DNA of 7,637 nt from Lachnospiraceae bacterium UBA7109 (GTDB taxonomy: Bacteria > Bacillota > Clostridia > Lachnospirales > Lachnospiraceae). Positions 1 to 6,451 of the stretch are shown here, one piece after another. Location of the stretch: NCBI GenBank assembly GCA_002492335.1, contig DKYD01000028.1, forward strand, positions 1-7,637, read 5' to 3'. The notes beneath the pieces were generated by a model that worked only from the letters and a program-made list of their open reading frames with translations, had not been told where the DNA came from and made no database searches. Both the position numbers and the translations under genes were made by a program. The stretch's first letter is position 1; each line of letters opens with the position of its first letter.

Positions 1-13
1 TAGGTGTGAGACT

Positions 14-190
14 ATGTCAAATGTAATCGTGAAAGAAAACGAGACGTTGGATAGCGCTTTACGCAGATTCAAAAGAAACTGTGCAAAAGCTGGCATTCAG
101 CAGGAAATTCGTAAAAGAGAGCATTACGAAAAGCCAAGCGTAAGACGTAAGAAAAAGTCTGAAGCTGCCAGAAAGCGTAAGTATAACTAA
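14..190 (+). CDS. rpsU: 30S ribosomal protein S21
   Basis: Encodes a 58-residue, very basic protein beginning MSNVIVKENETLDSALRRFK and ending in a Lys/Arg-rich tail (RRKKKSEAARKRKYN). Length and sequence are typical of bacterial S21, a small-subunit protein that binds near the 3' end of 16S rRNA and helps initiation on natural mRNAs. The start is the ATG at 14, preceded by AGGTGTG at 2-8, a weak ribosome binding site at normal spacing. The gene is too short for most ORF cut-offs. A strong intrinsic terminator begins 13 bases after the stop, so it ends its transcription unit. The promoter lies outside the window. Confidence 0.97.
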   Translation: MSNVIVKENETLDSALRRFKRNCAKAGIQQEIRKREHYEKPSVRRKKKSEAARKRKYN

Positions 191-203
191 TATGTGCAAC
201 GAG

Positions 204-230
204 CAGGATGCCGGAAGGCATCCTGTTTTT
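204..230 (+). terminator. Intrinsic terminator of rpsU
   Basis: A perfect 9-bp stem, CAGGATGCC (204-212) with GGCATCCTG (217-225), closes a GGAA tetraloop and is followed by TTTTT (226-230). This is a textbook rho-independent terminator for the + strand. The minus strand has no T-run after the stem, so it should not stop maf transcripts. Confidence 0.93.
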
Positions 231-239
231 AGCTACCAT

Positions 240-279
240 GCATCCGGGCGACTGTTGTTACAGACATCCGGATGCTTTT
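240..279 (+). terminator. Second, weaker hairpin behind rpsU, covering the maf stop codon
   Basis: GCATCCGG (240-247) pairs with CCGGATGC (268-275). Inside it CTGT (252-255) pairs with ACAG (260-263), separated from the outer stem by 4-nt internal loops. TTTT (276-279) follows on the + strand, so it could act as a back-up terminator for rpsU. On the minus strand the same structure contains the last codons and stop of maf but has no T-run after it, so it is a poor maf terminator. It might instead protect the 3' end of that mRNA. Confidence 0.45.
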
Positions 280-848
280 AATTCCTGGTACAGACGACCG
301 ACGGGGAGTCCGACTACATTGTTATAATCTCCCTGGATCCTCTTTACATGGATGGCAAAGTCTCCCTGGATTCCATAAGCCCCGGCCTTATCCAAAGGAT
401 CGCCGGATGAGATATAACGGTGAAGATCCTCCCTTGTGACGGGATAGAAGGTTACATCTGTTTTCTCATAAAAAGTCCGGCAGGATTTTATTTCGTTTTT
501 TCTCGTAATCAGACAGACGCCTGTATAGACCTGGTGTGTACGGTCTGCAAGCATAGAAAGCATATCGTATGCTTCATCGGCGTCAGCAGGTTTTCCAAGA
601 ATTTCATCGCGGTAAACAACGATTGTGTCCGCACCGATAACGGTGACGTCACCGGAAAAAGTGTCAGTAAGTCCCTGATGATTATAAATATCGGAAGCTT
701 TTTGTAATGCCAGCTCTGCAACAATGTCGGAAGGGACAGTCTTTGTGATAAGTTCCTCTATGGAAGAGGGAATGACATCAAATGTGATTCCCGTCCGGGA
801 AAGTAATTCCTGTCTCCTTGGTGAGGCGGATGCCAGAATATATTTCAT
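258..848 (-). CDS. maf: Maf-family nucleotide pyrophosphatase (dTTP/UTP type)
   Basis: A 196-residue cytosolic protein of normal Maf/HAM1-fold length. Family enzymes hydrolyse non-canonical or excess nucleoside triphosphates (dTTP, UTP and modified pyrimidines) to monophosphate plus pyrophosphate, and were first described as septum-formation inhibitors. Visible motifs are the N-terminal ASASPRR loop (residues 6-12), GADT (72-75), LGKP.D (85-89) and SGDPLDKAGAYGIQG (148-162), which hold the conserved acidic and Lys residues of the active site. The ATG at 848 was chosen because GGAG (CTCC at 856-859 on the + strand) lies just upstream and the family begins at this Met. A further upstream start at 965 would add 39 residues unlike Maf, translated from promoter and repeat DNA. 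maf is divergent from the ATPase gene and convergent on rpsU. The exact substrate preference is not readable from sequence. Confidence 0.95.
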   Translation of the reverse strand: MKYILASASPRRQELLSRTGITFDVIPSSIEELITKTVPSDIVAELALQKASDIYNHQGLTDTFSGDVTVIGADTIVVYRDEILGKPADADEAYDMLSMLADRTHQVYTGVCLITRKNEIKSCRTFYEKTDVTFYPVTREDLHRYISSGDPLDKAGAYGIQGDFAIHVKRIQGDYNNVVGLPVGRLYQELKASGCL

Positions 849-882
849 AATACGTCTCCTTTTTTTATTTTTTTCAACAATG

Positions 883-912
883 GTAACATTATAACACGAA
901 AAATGATATAAT
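883..912 (+). promoter_or_regulatory. Promoter of the ABC-class ATPase gene
   Basis: TGATATAAT (904-912) is an extended -10 with a consensus TATAAT hexamer at 907-912. GTAACA (883-888) is a 4/6 -35 at 18-bp spacing, acceptable with an extended -10. Transcription would start near 919, only about 19 bases before the inserted element at 938. The whole element would therefore be transcribed as part of the leader. Confidence 0.6.
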
Positions 913-917
913 GTCCA
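888..917 (-). promoter_or_regulatory. maf promoter (sigma-A type, extended -10)
   Basis: Read on the minus strand, TGTTATAAT gives a consensus -10 (TATAAT, 888-893) with the extended TGn motif. TGGACA (912-917) is a 5/6 match to the -35, with an 18-bp spacer. Transcription should start near 881, leaving a leader of about 33 nt that carries the maf ribosome binding site. The -35 and spacer overlap the -10 of the divergent promoter. Confidence 0.72.
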
Positions 918-929
918 AGAAAGTAATGA

Positions 930-937
930 GTACAATT
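930..937. repeat. Left copy of the 8-bp target site duplication (GTACAATT)
   Basis: Identical in direct orientation to 1102-1109, and each copy abuts a terminal inverted repeat exactly. Removing the element and one copy restores a short leader with the ribosome binding site intact. Confidence 0.85.
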
Positions 938-1101
938 GTAACAGTTCAGCCCACGCCATTCGCAAAGGCGTCTACGACGCTTTCCCGCTGCTAAAGCAGC
1001 TAACTTTGCTCATAAAATGGCGTTCTGCTCATGACCAGTATAACGTGCTCATTCATGCAAGCATGATTCGCCCGTTTTACTGGTCATGGCTGAACTGTTA
1101 C
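938..1101. mobile_element. 164-bp MITE, IS66-type ends, with 8-bp target duplication
   Basis: Perfect 14-bp terminal inverted repeats, GTAACAGTTCAGCC (938-951) and GGCTGAACTGTTAC (1088-1101), bound a non-coding element. GTACAATT flanks it directly on both sides (930-937 and 1102-1109). GTAA-starting ends with 8-bp target duplications are known for the IS66 family, so I infer a miniature element mobilised in trans by an IS66-type transposase. The interior is highly structured: ACGCCATT (953-960) pairs with AATGGCGT (1016-1023). GCAAAG (962-967) pairs with CTTTGC (1004-1009). There are two small hairpins (968-980 and 987-1000). CATGACCAGTA (1030-1040) pairs with TACTGGTCATG (1078-1088), capped by TCATGC/GCATGA (1053-1066). 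No ORF lies inside. It sits between promoter and ribosome binding site of the downstream gene. Confidence 0.85.
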
Positions 1102-1109
1102 GTACAATT
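1102..1109. repeat. Right copy of the 8-bp target site duplication (GTACAATT)
   Basis: Second copy of the duplication, ending 1 base before the GGAGGG ribosome binding site (1111-1116) of the ATPase gene. Confidence 0.85.
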
Positions 1110-1121
1110 TGGAGGGATTGA

Positions 1122-2828
1122 ATGATGAAAACAGCAGAAGATTTGAGAAGGCTTTTATATAATATAGACCATAAAGGATATCCGGCCTATAAAGGAACAA
1201 AAGGAGAGTACCGGTTTGGAAAGTACGTTCTTTCTATTGATCATGTGCAGGGAGATCCGTTTGCAGCGCCTTCAAAACTTCATATTGAGGTATCAGGTAA
1301 GACTGCAGGATTTCCAAAACGGCTTTATGATAAAAAACACAAAAAGACAGCGCTTCAGGATCATTTAATCAGACAGTTTGGAAAACTGGCGGATAGATAT
1401 TCGTTCCAGGCAAAAGGTTCCGGAAAGAGCGGGATTTTGTCTGTAACAAGATGTGGACAGGAGATTCTTGAGAGAAGCGCATGTACGATCAACCCGGTAA
1501 ATGGAAATGTGACGGTGCGATTTGAAGCGGGATTTCCTGCCAATGGAAGGACGATTAATTCCAGAGAACTGATGAAGATTCTTTTTGACTTCCTTCCGGA
1601 ATGTGTGGAAAAGGCTTTGTTATATGATAACCTTAATAAGACATGCGTGGAAAAGGTGATGGAGCTTTCAGAAGACCGGGAATATATAAGAAGCAGTCTT
1701 AATGAGCTGGGACTTATCGCATTTGTGGCGGACGGTTCGATCCTTCCGAGAGAATCCGGAGTGTCCCAGAAACCGATGAAGGGGGCGGTTGCATTTACTT
1801 CGCCGGAATCTATGAAAGTTGTGTTAAAACTTCCCTATAAAGGGAACATTACAGGTATGGGAATAAAACAGGGGATTACGCTGATCGTAGGTGGAGGTTA
1901 TCATGGAAAGTCTACACTTTTGAAGGCTCTGGAAATGGGGATTTACCCTCATATTGCGGGGGACGGACGTGAATATATCGTGACAGATGCAGAATCTGTC
2001 AAAATTCGTGCAGAGGATGGCCGCAGCATTAAGAAAACAGATATTTCCATGTTTATCAATGATCTTCCGAATGGCAGGGATACGAAAACTTTTTCCACGG
2101 AGGATGCCAGCGGCAGTACGTCCCAGGCTGCAAATGTAATAGAAGCGATAGAGGCCGGCACACATGCATTTTTCATAGATGAGGACACAAGTGCAACGAA
2201 TTTTATGGTGCGGGATGAATTGATGCAGCAGGTGATTCACCGGGATATGGAGCCGATTACACCGTTTATTGAGAGGATGCGGGATCTGTATGAAATACAG
2301 GGTATTTCTACGGTTCTGGTTGCCGGAAGCTCAGGAGCATATTTTCAGACGGCAGATACAGTTGTGCAGATGGACCGTTATGTGCCAAAAGAGATAACGG
2401 CTGTGGCAAAGAGGGCGGCAAAAGGATACCCGGCTCTGGCGCTTCCGGATGTAAAAGCTAAGCTTCCGGGATTTGAGAGGCGTCCGGAAAAGAATCCCGG
2501 AATTGTGCAGAAAGGGCGGATTAAGATAAAAACATTGGGAAGAGACGGGGTACAGTTGAATCATGAAACTGTGGATTTGAGATATGTAGAGCAGCTTGCA
2601 GATTATGAACAGTTAACGTGCCTTGGATATATGCTGAAATATATGGAAGAGAAGATGTTAAATGGAAGGAGAACGGTGCGTGAGATCATAGAACACTTGT
2701 ATGCGGATATAGAAAAGCAGGGATTTTCTGTAATCTGCGGAGGAGATTATATACCGGGAAATCTGGCTCTTCCAAGAAAGCAGGAGGTTTATGCCTGTGT
2801 AGACAGATACCGTGCATTGAAATTATAA
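1122..2828 (+). CDS. ABC-class P-loop ATPase (COG3044 / PF09818 family), soluble
   Basis: A 568-residue soluble protein matching the 'predicted ATPase of the ABC class' family at full length. The N-terminal 240 residues are the family-specific domain. The nucleotide-binding core follows: Walker A GGGYHGKST (257-265), an ABC-signature-like SGSTSQA (330-336) and Walker B with catalytic acid, FFIDED (350-355), followed by TSATNFM. No membrane segments are visible, so it is not a transporter subunit by itself. The cellular role of this family is not established as far as I know, and I assign none. The start is ATG 1122, with ATG 1125 equally possible behind GGAGGG (1111-1116). The leader carries the MITE at 938-1101. 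No terminator separates the stop from the copper operon promoter 12 bases on, so some read-through into csoR is possible. Confidence 0.9.
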   Translation: MMKTAEDLRRLLYNIDHKGYPAYKGTKGEYRFGKYVLSIDHVQGDPFAAPSKLHIEVSGKTAGFPKRLYDKKHKKTALQDHLIRQFGKLADRYSFQAKGSGKSGILSVTRCGQEILERSACTINPVNGNVTVRFEAGFPANGRTINSRELMKILFDFLPECVEKALLYDNLNKTCVEKVMELSEDREYIRSSLNELGLIAFVADGSILPRESGVSQKPMKGAVAFTSPESMKVVLKLPYKGNITGMGIKQGITLIVGGGYHGKSTLLKALEMGIYPHIAGDGREYIVTDAESVKIRAEDGRSIKKTDISMFINDLPNGRDTKTFSTEDASGSTSQAANVIEAIEAGTHAFFIDEDTSATNFMVRDELMQQVIHRDMEPITPFIERMRDLYEIQGISTVLVAGSSGAYFQTADTVVQMDRYVPKEITAVAKRAAKGYPALALPDVKAKLPGFERRPEKNPGIVQKGRIKIKTLGRDGVQLNHETVDLRYVEQLADYEQLTCLGYMLKYMEEKMLNGRRTVREIIEHLYADIEKQGFSVICGGDYIPGNLALPRKQEVYACVDRYRALKL

Positions 2829-2839
2829 ACAAAATTTGC

Positions 2840-2868
2840 TTGCAATATACCCCCGAGGGGTATATAAT
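2840..2868 (+). promoter_or_regulatory. csoR-copA promoter with embedded CsoR operator
   Basis: TTGCAA (2840-2845) and a consensus TATAAT (2863-2868) are separated by exactly 17 bp. Filling that spacer is the palindrome ATATACCCC-CGA-GGGGTATAT (2845-2865), a C/G-tract dyad of the form known for CsoR operators. Apo-CsoR bound here would cover both hexamers, and Cu(I) binding should release it. Transcription would start near 2875, giving a very short leader with AGGAGGTGG (2880-2888) in front of csoR. This is autoregulation inferred from known CsoR biology plus a directly visible operator. Confidence 0.88.
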
Positions 2869-2892
2869 GTGTTGTGTACAGGAGGTGGATTC

Positions 2893-3195
2893 ATGAGTGA
2901 GCAGAAAGAATGTTGTCATAAGACAAAGGAACGTTCAGAGAAGGAATATAAGGATTTGATCCACAGGCTGAATCGTGTGGAGGGGCAGATCCGGGGAATT
3001 AAGAGAATGGTTGAAGATAATGCATACTGTACTGATATTTTGATTCAGGTATCAGCGGCGAATGCAGCGCTGAACAGTTTTAATAAAGTCCTTTTGGCAA
3101 ATCATATCCGTACTTGTGTGGCGGAGGATATCCGGGAAGGAAAAGAAGAAACGATTGATGAACTGGTAGTAACGCTGCAGAAGTTAATGAAATAA
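2893..3195 (+). CDS. csoR: Copper-sensing transcriptional repressor CsoR
   Basis: A 100-residue all-helical DUF156-family repressor. The Cu(I) ligand set is present: Cys46, His71 and Cys75, with the same C-x24-H-x3-C spacing as the M. tuberculosis prototype (Cys36/His61/Cys65). RLNRVEGQIRGIKRMVED (25-42) is the conserved DNA-binding first helix. The two Cys distinguish it from the formaldehyde sensor FrmR, which has one Cys. A second metal-binding-like cluster, CCH (7-9), stands at the N-terminus. The ATG at 2893 follows AGGAGGTGG at ideal spacing. A longer frame from 2836 would run through the promoter and operator and is rejected. First gene of the operon with copA, separated by 91 bp without a terminator. 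Confidence 0.95.
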   Translation: MSEQKECCHKTKERSEKEYKDLIHRLNRVEGQIRGIKRMVEDNAYCTDILIQVSAANAALNSFNKVLLANHIRTCVAEDIREGKEETIDELVVTLQKLMK

Positions 3196-3286
3196 AAATT
3201 GCGGCAGAGTCAGGAATATCCGGATATGAAATGATTTCAGATATTGAGGTTTCGTTTTGCAATTTGGAAAGGAAGGGAACAGGCAT

Positions 3287-5869
3287 ATGGAGCAATACAG
3301 AGTAACAGGGATGAGCTGCGCAGCCTGCAGTGCGCGAGTGGAAAAGGCGGTATTAAAGGTACCGGGAGTGACCGGATGTGCAGTAAGTCTTTTAACGAAT
3401 TCCATGGGAGTGGAGGGAACGGCTTCCTCTGAAGAAATTATTGCATCAGTGGAAGAGGCAGGATATGGCGCGTCGCTTAAAACTTCCGGGGAACAAGAAA
3501 GCCGGAAGGCTGCCGGAGCTGAAGAAATGTTGAAGGACAGAGAGACTCCTGCGTTAAAGAAACGCCTGACGGCATCTTTGTGCTTTTTAATTCCGCTGAT
3601 GTATGTTTCTATGGGGCATATGATGTGGGGATGGCCGCTGCCGGAAGGCCTGGGGCATAATCATGTTGCTGTAGGGCTGATCCAGCTTTTGCTTACTACA
3701 ATTGTTATGGTGATCAACCAGAAATTTTTTGTCAGTGGATTTAAGGGATTGCTGCACCGGGCTCCGAATATGGATACTTTGGTAGCGCTGGGCGCCGGAG
3801 CTTCTTATATCTATAGTGTTTATGCGTTATTTGCCATGACAGACGCGCAAATGCGGATGGATATGGATGGAGTTATGAATTACATGCATGAGTTTTATTT
3901 TGAATCAGCAGCAATGATTCTTACTCTGATTACAGTGGGGAAAATGCTGGAAGCACGCTCGAAGGGCAGGACAACGGATGCCTTAAAGAGCTTGATGAAA
4001 CTGGCGCCGAAGACGGCAGTAGTCATTCGAAACGGAGTAGAAACGGAGATATCCATCGGGCAGGTAAGAACAGGAGATATTTTTGTTGTAAGACCGGGAG
4101 AAAATATACCGGTTGACGGTATCGTGACAGAGGGAAATAGTGCAGTGAATGAATCAGCGCTTACAGGCGAGAGTCTTCCGGTGGATAAGGAGGCTGGAGA
4201 CAGCGTGTCCGCTGCGACCCTGAATCAGTCAGGATTTTTGAAGTGCGAGGCGACAAGGGTTGGAGAGGATACAACGCTTTCCCAGATCATCCAGATGGTC
4301 AGTGACGCGGCTGCGACGAAGGCGCCGATTGCAAAAGTGGCGGACAAGGTATCCGGAGTATTTGTACCGACAGTAATCAGTATTGCGGCTGTTACAATTT
4401 TCATATGGCTCCTGGCCGGACAAAGTATCGGATTTGCTCTTGCAAGAGGAATTTCTGTATTAGTTATCAGCTGTCCCTGCGCACTTGGTCTGGCAACTCC
4501 GGTTGCGATTATGGTGGGAAATGGCATGGGTGCAAAGAATGGGATTATGTTTAAAACGGCTGTGTCATTGGAAGAAACAGGAAAAATGCAGATTGTTGCG
4601 CTTGATAAGACAGGGACGATTACCTGTGGCGAACCAAAGGTGACGGATATGCTTCCCTGTGAGGGAGTTTCAGAAGAAGAATTGTTGAAAGTGGCATATG
4701 CATTGGAAGAGAAAAGTGAACATCCACTTGCAAAAGCAATTATTTTGCTTGCAGAGAAGAAAGAGGTGTCGCAGGAGAATGCAGAAATGACGCAGTTTCA
4801 GGCACTTCCTGGAAATGGACTCTGTGGGAAGCTTGGAAAATCCTGGCTTGCAGGTGGTAACTTAACATTCATTTCTGAAAAGGCAGAGGTTCCTGCATCT
4901 GTAAAAATGGAGGCGGAAAGGCTTGCGGAAGAGGGAAAGACTCCTCTTTTCTTTAGCAGGGACGAGAAGCTTGTCGGAATGATTGCAGTGGCTGACGTCA
5001 TAAAGGAAGACAGTCCCAAGGCAGTGAAGGAGCTTCAGAATATGGGCATTCACGTGGTGATGCTGACCGGGGATAATGAACGTACAGCAAAAGCGGTTGG
5101 GAGACAGGCAGGTGTAGACGAAGTGATTGCAGGAGTACTTCCGGACGGAAAGGAAAATGTGATCAGGGAGCTTAAGAAAAAGGGCAAGGTTGCCATGGTA
5201 GGTGATGGAATTAACGATGCCCCGGCGCTTACAAGAGCGGATATGGGAATCGCGATCGGGGCAGGAACAGATATCGCAATTGATGCAGCAGACGTGGTTC
5301 TGATGAAGAGTCGGCTGAGTGATGTCCCGGCGGCAATCAGGCTTAGCCGTGCAACACTTAAGAACATTCATGAAAATTTATTTTGGGCGTTTTTCTATAA
5401 TGTTATTGGAATTCCGTTGGCGGCGGGCATCTGGTATCCGATTTTCGGGCTGAAGCTGAATCCGATGTTCGGAGCCGCAGCTATGAGTCTTTCCAGTTTC
5501 TGTGTAGTAACAAATGCACTTCGGATTAACTGGTTTAAGATGCACGATGCATCAAAGGATAAACCGTATAAACACTATAAAAAGAATGATACTATTTCCG
5601 GTGATATGGAAAGAATGTCAGATAAACAAGAAAGTAATAAGAAGGAGGAAAATGCAGTAATGACAAAGACGATGAAAATTGAAGGAATGATGTGCGGACA
5701 CTGTGAAGCACATGTGAAAAAAGCTCTGGAAGCTCTGGCAGAGGTAGATACAGCGGAAGTGAGCCATGAAGCGGGAACAGCAGTGCTTACGCTGAATGCG
5801 GTGGTTTCCGAAGATGTATTGAAAAAGACCGTAGAAGAACTTGATTATAAAGTGCTGGGAATTGAGTAG
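3287..5869 (+). CDS. copA: Cu(I)-exporting P1B-type ATPase CopA with a fused C-terminal CopZ-like domain
   Basis: An 860-residue membrane pump that exports Cu(I) using ATP. Domain order: N-terminal heavy-metal-associated (HMA) domain with MSCAAC (9-14); four membrane helices between about 94 and 222; actuator domain with TGES (293-296); membrane segment with CPC (396-398); phosphorylation site DKTGT (440-444, Asp440); SEHP (477-480); TGDN (594-597); hinge GDGIND (639-644). The last two helices carry YN (714-715) and MSLSS (733-737). CPC, YN and MxxSS together mark Cu(I) specificity (P1B-1). A hydrophilic linker (about 752-791) leads to a second HMA domain with MCGHC (802-806). The usual bacterial enzyme has its HMA domains only at the N-terminus, so the C-terminal copy looks like a fused CopZ chaperone. 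The ATG at 3287 follows AAGGAAGGG (3269-3277). An in-frame TTG at 3257 would overlap that site and is less likely. Controlled by CsoR. Confidence 0.95.
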   Translation: MEQYRVTGMSCAACSARVEKAVLKVPGVTGCAVSLLTNSMGVEGTASSEEIIASVEEAGYGASLKTSGEQESRKAAGAEEMLKDRETPALKKRLTASLCFLIPLMYVSMGHMMWGWPLPEGLGHNHVAVGLIQLLLTTIVMVINQKFFVSGFKGLLHRAPNMDTLVALGAGASYIYSVYALFAMTDAQMRMDMDGVMNYMHEFYFESAAMILTLITVGKMLEARSKGRTTDALKSLMKLAPKTAVVIRNGVETEISIGQVRTGDIFVVRPGENIPVDGIVTEGNSAVNESALTGESLPVDKEAGDSVSAATLNQSGFLKCEATRVGEDTTLSQIIQMVSDAAATKAPIAKVADKVSGVFVPTVISIAAVTIFIWLLAGQSIGFALARGISVLVISCPCALGLATPVAIMVGNGMGAKNGIMFKTAVSLEETGKMQIVALDKTGTITCGEPKVTDMLPCEGVSEEELLKVAYALEEKSEHPLAKAIILLAEKKEVSQENAEMTQFQALPGNGLCGKLGKSWLAGGNLTFISEKAEVPASVKMEAERLAEEGKTPLFFSRDEKLVGMIAVADVIKEDSPKAVKELQNMGIHVVMLTGDNERTAKAVGRQAGVDEVIAGVLPDGKENVIRELKKKGKVAMVGDGINDAPALTRADMGIAIGAGTDIAIDAADVVLMKSRLSDVPAAIRLSRATLKNIHENLFWAFFYNVIGIPLAAGIWYPIFGLKLNPMFGAAAMSLSSFCVVTNALRINWFKMHDASKDKPYKHYKKNDTISGDMERMSDKQESNKKEENAVMTKTMKIEGMMCGHCEAHVKKALEALAEVDTAEVSHEAGTAVLTLNAVVSEDVLKKTVEELDYKVLGIE
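5642..5662 (+). promoter_or_regulatory. Possible internal translation start for a free CopZ-like protein
   Basis: Inside the linker of copA, AAGGAGG (5642-5648) is a near-perfect Shine-Dalgarno sequence, and ATG at 5660-5662 (Met792) lies in frame 11 nt downstream. Initiation there would give a 69-residue protein, MTKTMKIEGMMCGHC and onward, the size of stand-alone CopZ. An out-of-frame ATG-CAG-TAA mini-ORF (5652-5660) overlaps the same ATG. The spacing is somewhat long, and Lys/Glu codons naturally resemble AAGGAGG, so use of this start is unproven. Confidence 0.45.
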
Positions 5870-5878
5870 ATAAAGCAG

Positions 5879-5915
5879 AAACCCGGAAGGATGTCAGTAA
5901 TCCTTCCGGGTTTTT
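5879..5915. terminator. Bidirectional-type terminator between copA and the VanZ-family gene
   Basis: ACCCGGAAGGAT (5881-5892) pairs perfectly with 5900-5911 around a 7-nt loop, followed by TTTTT (5911-5915) for copA. On the opposite strand the stem is followed by TTT then C, a weaker tail for the convergent gene. The stop codon of the VanZ-family gene (5894-5896) lies in the loop, so its final codons form one arm. Confidence 0.92.
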
Positions 5916-6451
5916 GGATTGCGCATACGTTTTCGACGGGAACGTTTCCGTATGTCCCCGATAAAGCGGAAGGGTGCAAGAAAGGTCCAGCATGTAATGC
6001 GAACCGTCATAATGCCGAAAAAAACACCAATGCTGTCAATTAGCACATCTTTCTTAGAAGGACCTCTGCCTGCAACAAAGGATTGGTGGTATTCGTCTCC
6101 GGCGGCAAAGCCGACACAAATAATACCGGCGGTGAGAAGCAGGGAAAATCCCCGAAGGCCATATACATAAAATGGGAAAGAAACTGCGATAGCCAAAAAG
6201 AAATATTCCGTCATATGGGCAAGCTTTCTTACCGGATATTCAATTTTATGAGCATAGTCCTGAAGTTCCCATTCCTGAAGATTTTTATCCAGAATTTCAT
6301 TTCCGATTTCCACGATTTTGTAACTTACTTCATAACTTAAGTTTCCTGATGTCTCACCGGTCTGCGCTGAAAAACTGTAAATAACATACATCATAAGGAG
6401 TGCAGGCAGAAAGGAGAGCGGTTTCAGGAAAAATAATAATATATGTTTCAT
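5894..6451 (-). CDS. VanZ-family membrane protein
   Basis: A 185-residue integral membrane protein. Hallmarks of the VanZ-like family (PF04892) are FSAQTGETS (27-35), RKLAHMTEY (75-83) and DEYHQSFVAGRGPSKKDVLIDSIG (119-142). Four hydrophobic segments are visible, near residues 3-26, 82-99, 101-118 and 138-160, with a strongly basic cytoplasmic-type tail (168-185). VanZ itself gives low-level teicoplanin resistance, but most chromosomal relatives have no known function, so resistance should not be assumed. The ATG at 6451 sits behind GGAGG (CCTCC at 6456-6460) with a tight 4-nt gap. An in-frame TTG at 6469 has no ribosome binding site. Single-gene unit, divergent from the carboxypeptidase gene and convergent with copA. 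Confidence 0.9.
   Translation of the reverse strand: MKHILLFFLKPLSFLPALLMMYVIYSFSAQTGETSGNLSYEVSYKIVEIGNEILDKNLQEWELQDYAHKIEYPVRKLAHMTEYFFLAIAVSFPFYVYGLRGFSLLLTAGIICVGFAAGDEYHQSFVAGRGPSKKDVLIDSIGVFFGIMTVRITCWTFLAPFRFIGDIRKRSRRKRMRNPKTRKDY

Noticed and set aside
849..965. A 39-residue N-terminal extension of Maf from a start at 965
   Set aside because: It reads through the maf promoter and into the MITE, has no ribosome binding site, and the family sequence begins at the Met encoded at 848.
1081..1108. Outward promoter at the right end of the MITE (TGGTCA, 16 bp, TACAAT)
   Set aside because: The -35 matches only 4/6, and the start point would fall inside the ribosome binding site of the next gene.
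1824..2240. Long minus-strand frame opposite the ATPase gene, and similar antisense frames opposite copA
   Set aside because: Shadows of strongly supported plus-strand genes. They have no ribosome binding sites and no recognisable protein features.
2836..2892. A 19-residue N-terminal extension of CsoR
   Set aside because: It would translate the operator and -10 box. The ATG at 2893 has an ideal ribosome binding site and starts the normal protein.
3216..3227. 12-bp palindrome ATATCCGGATAT between csoR and copA
   Set aside because: Short, with no T-run and no link to a known site. It does not break the operon, and I see no reason to call it an operator or terminator.
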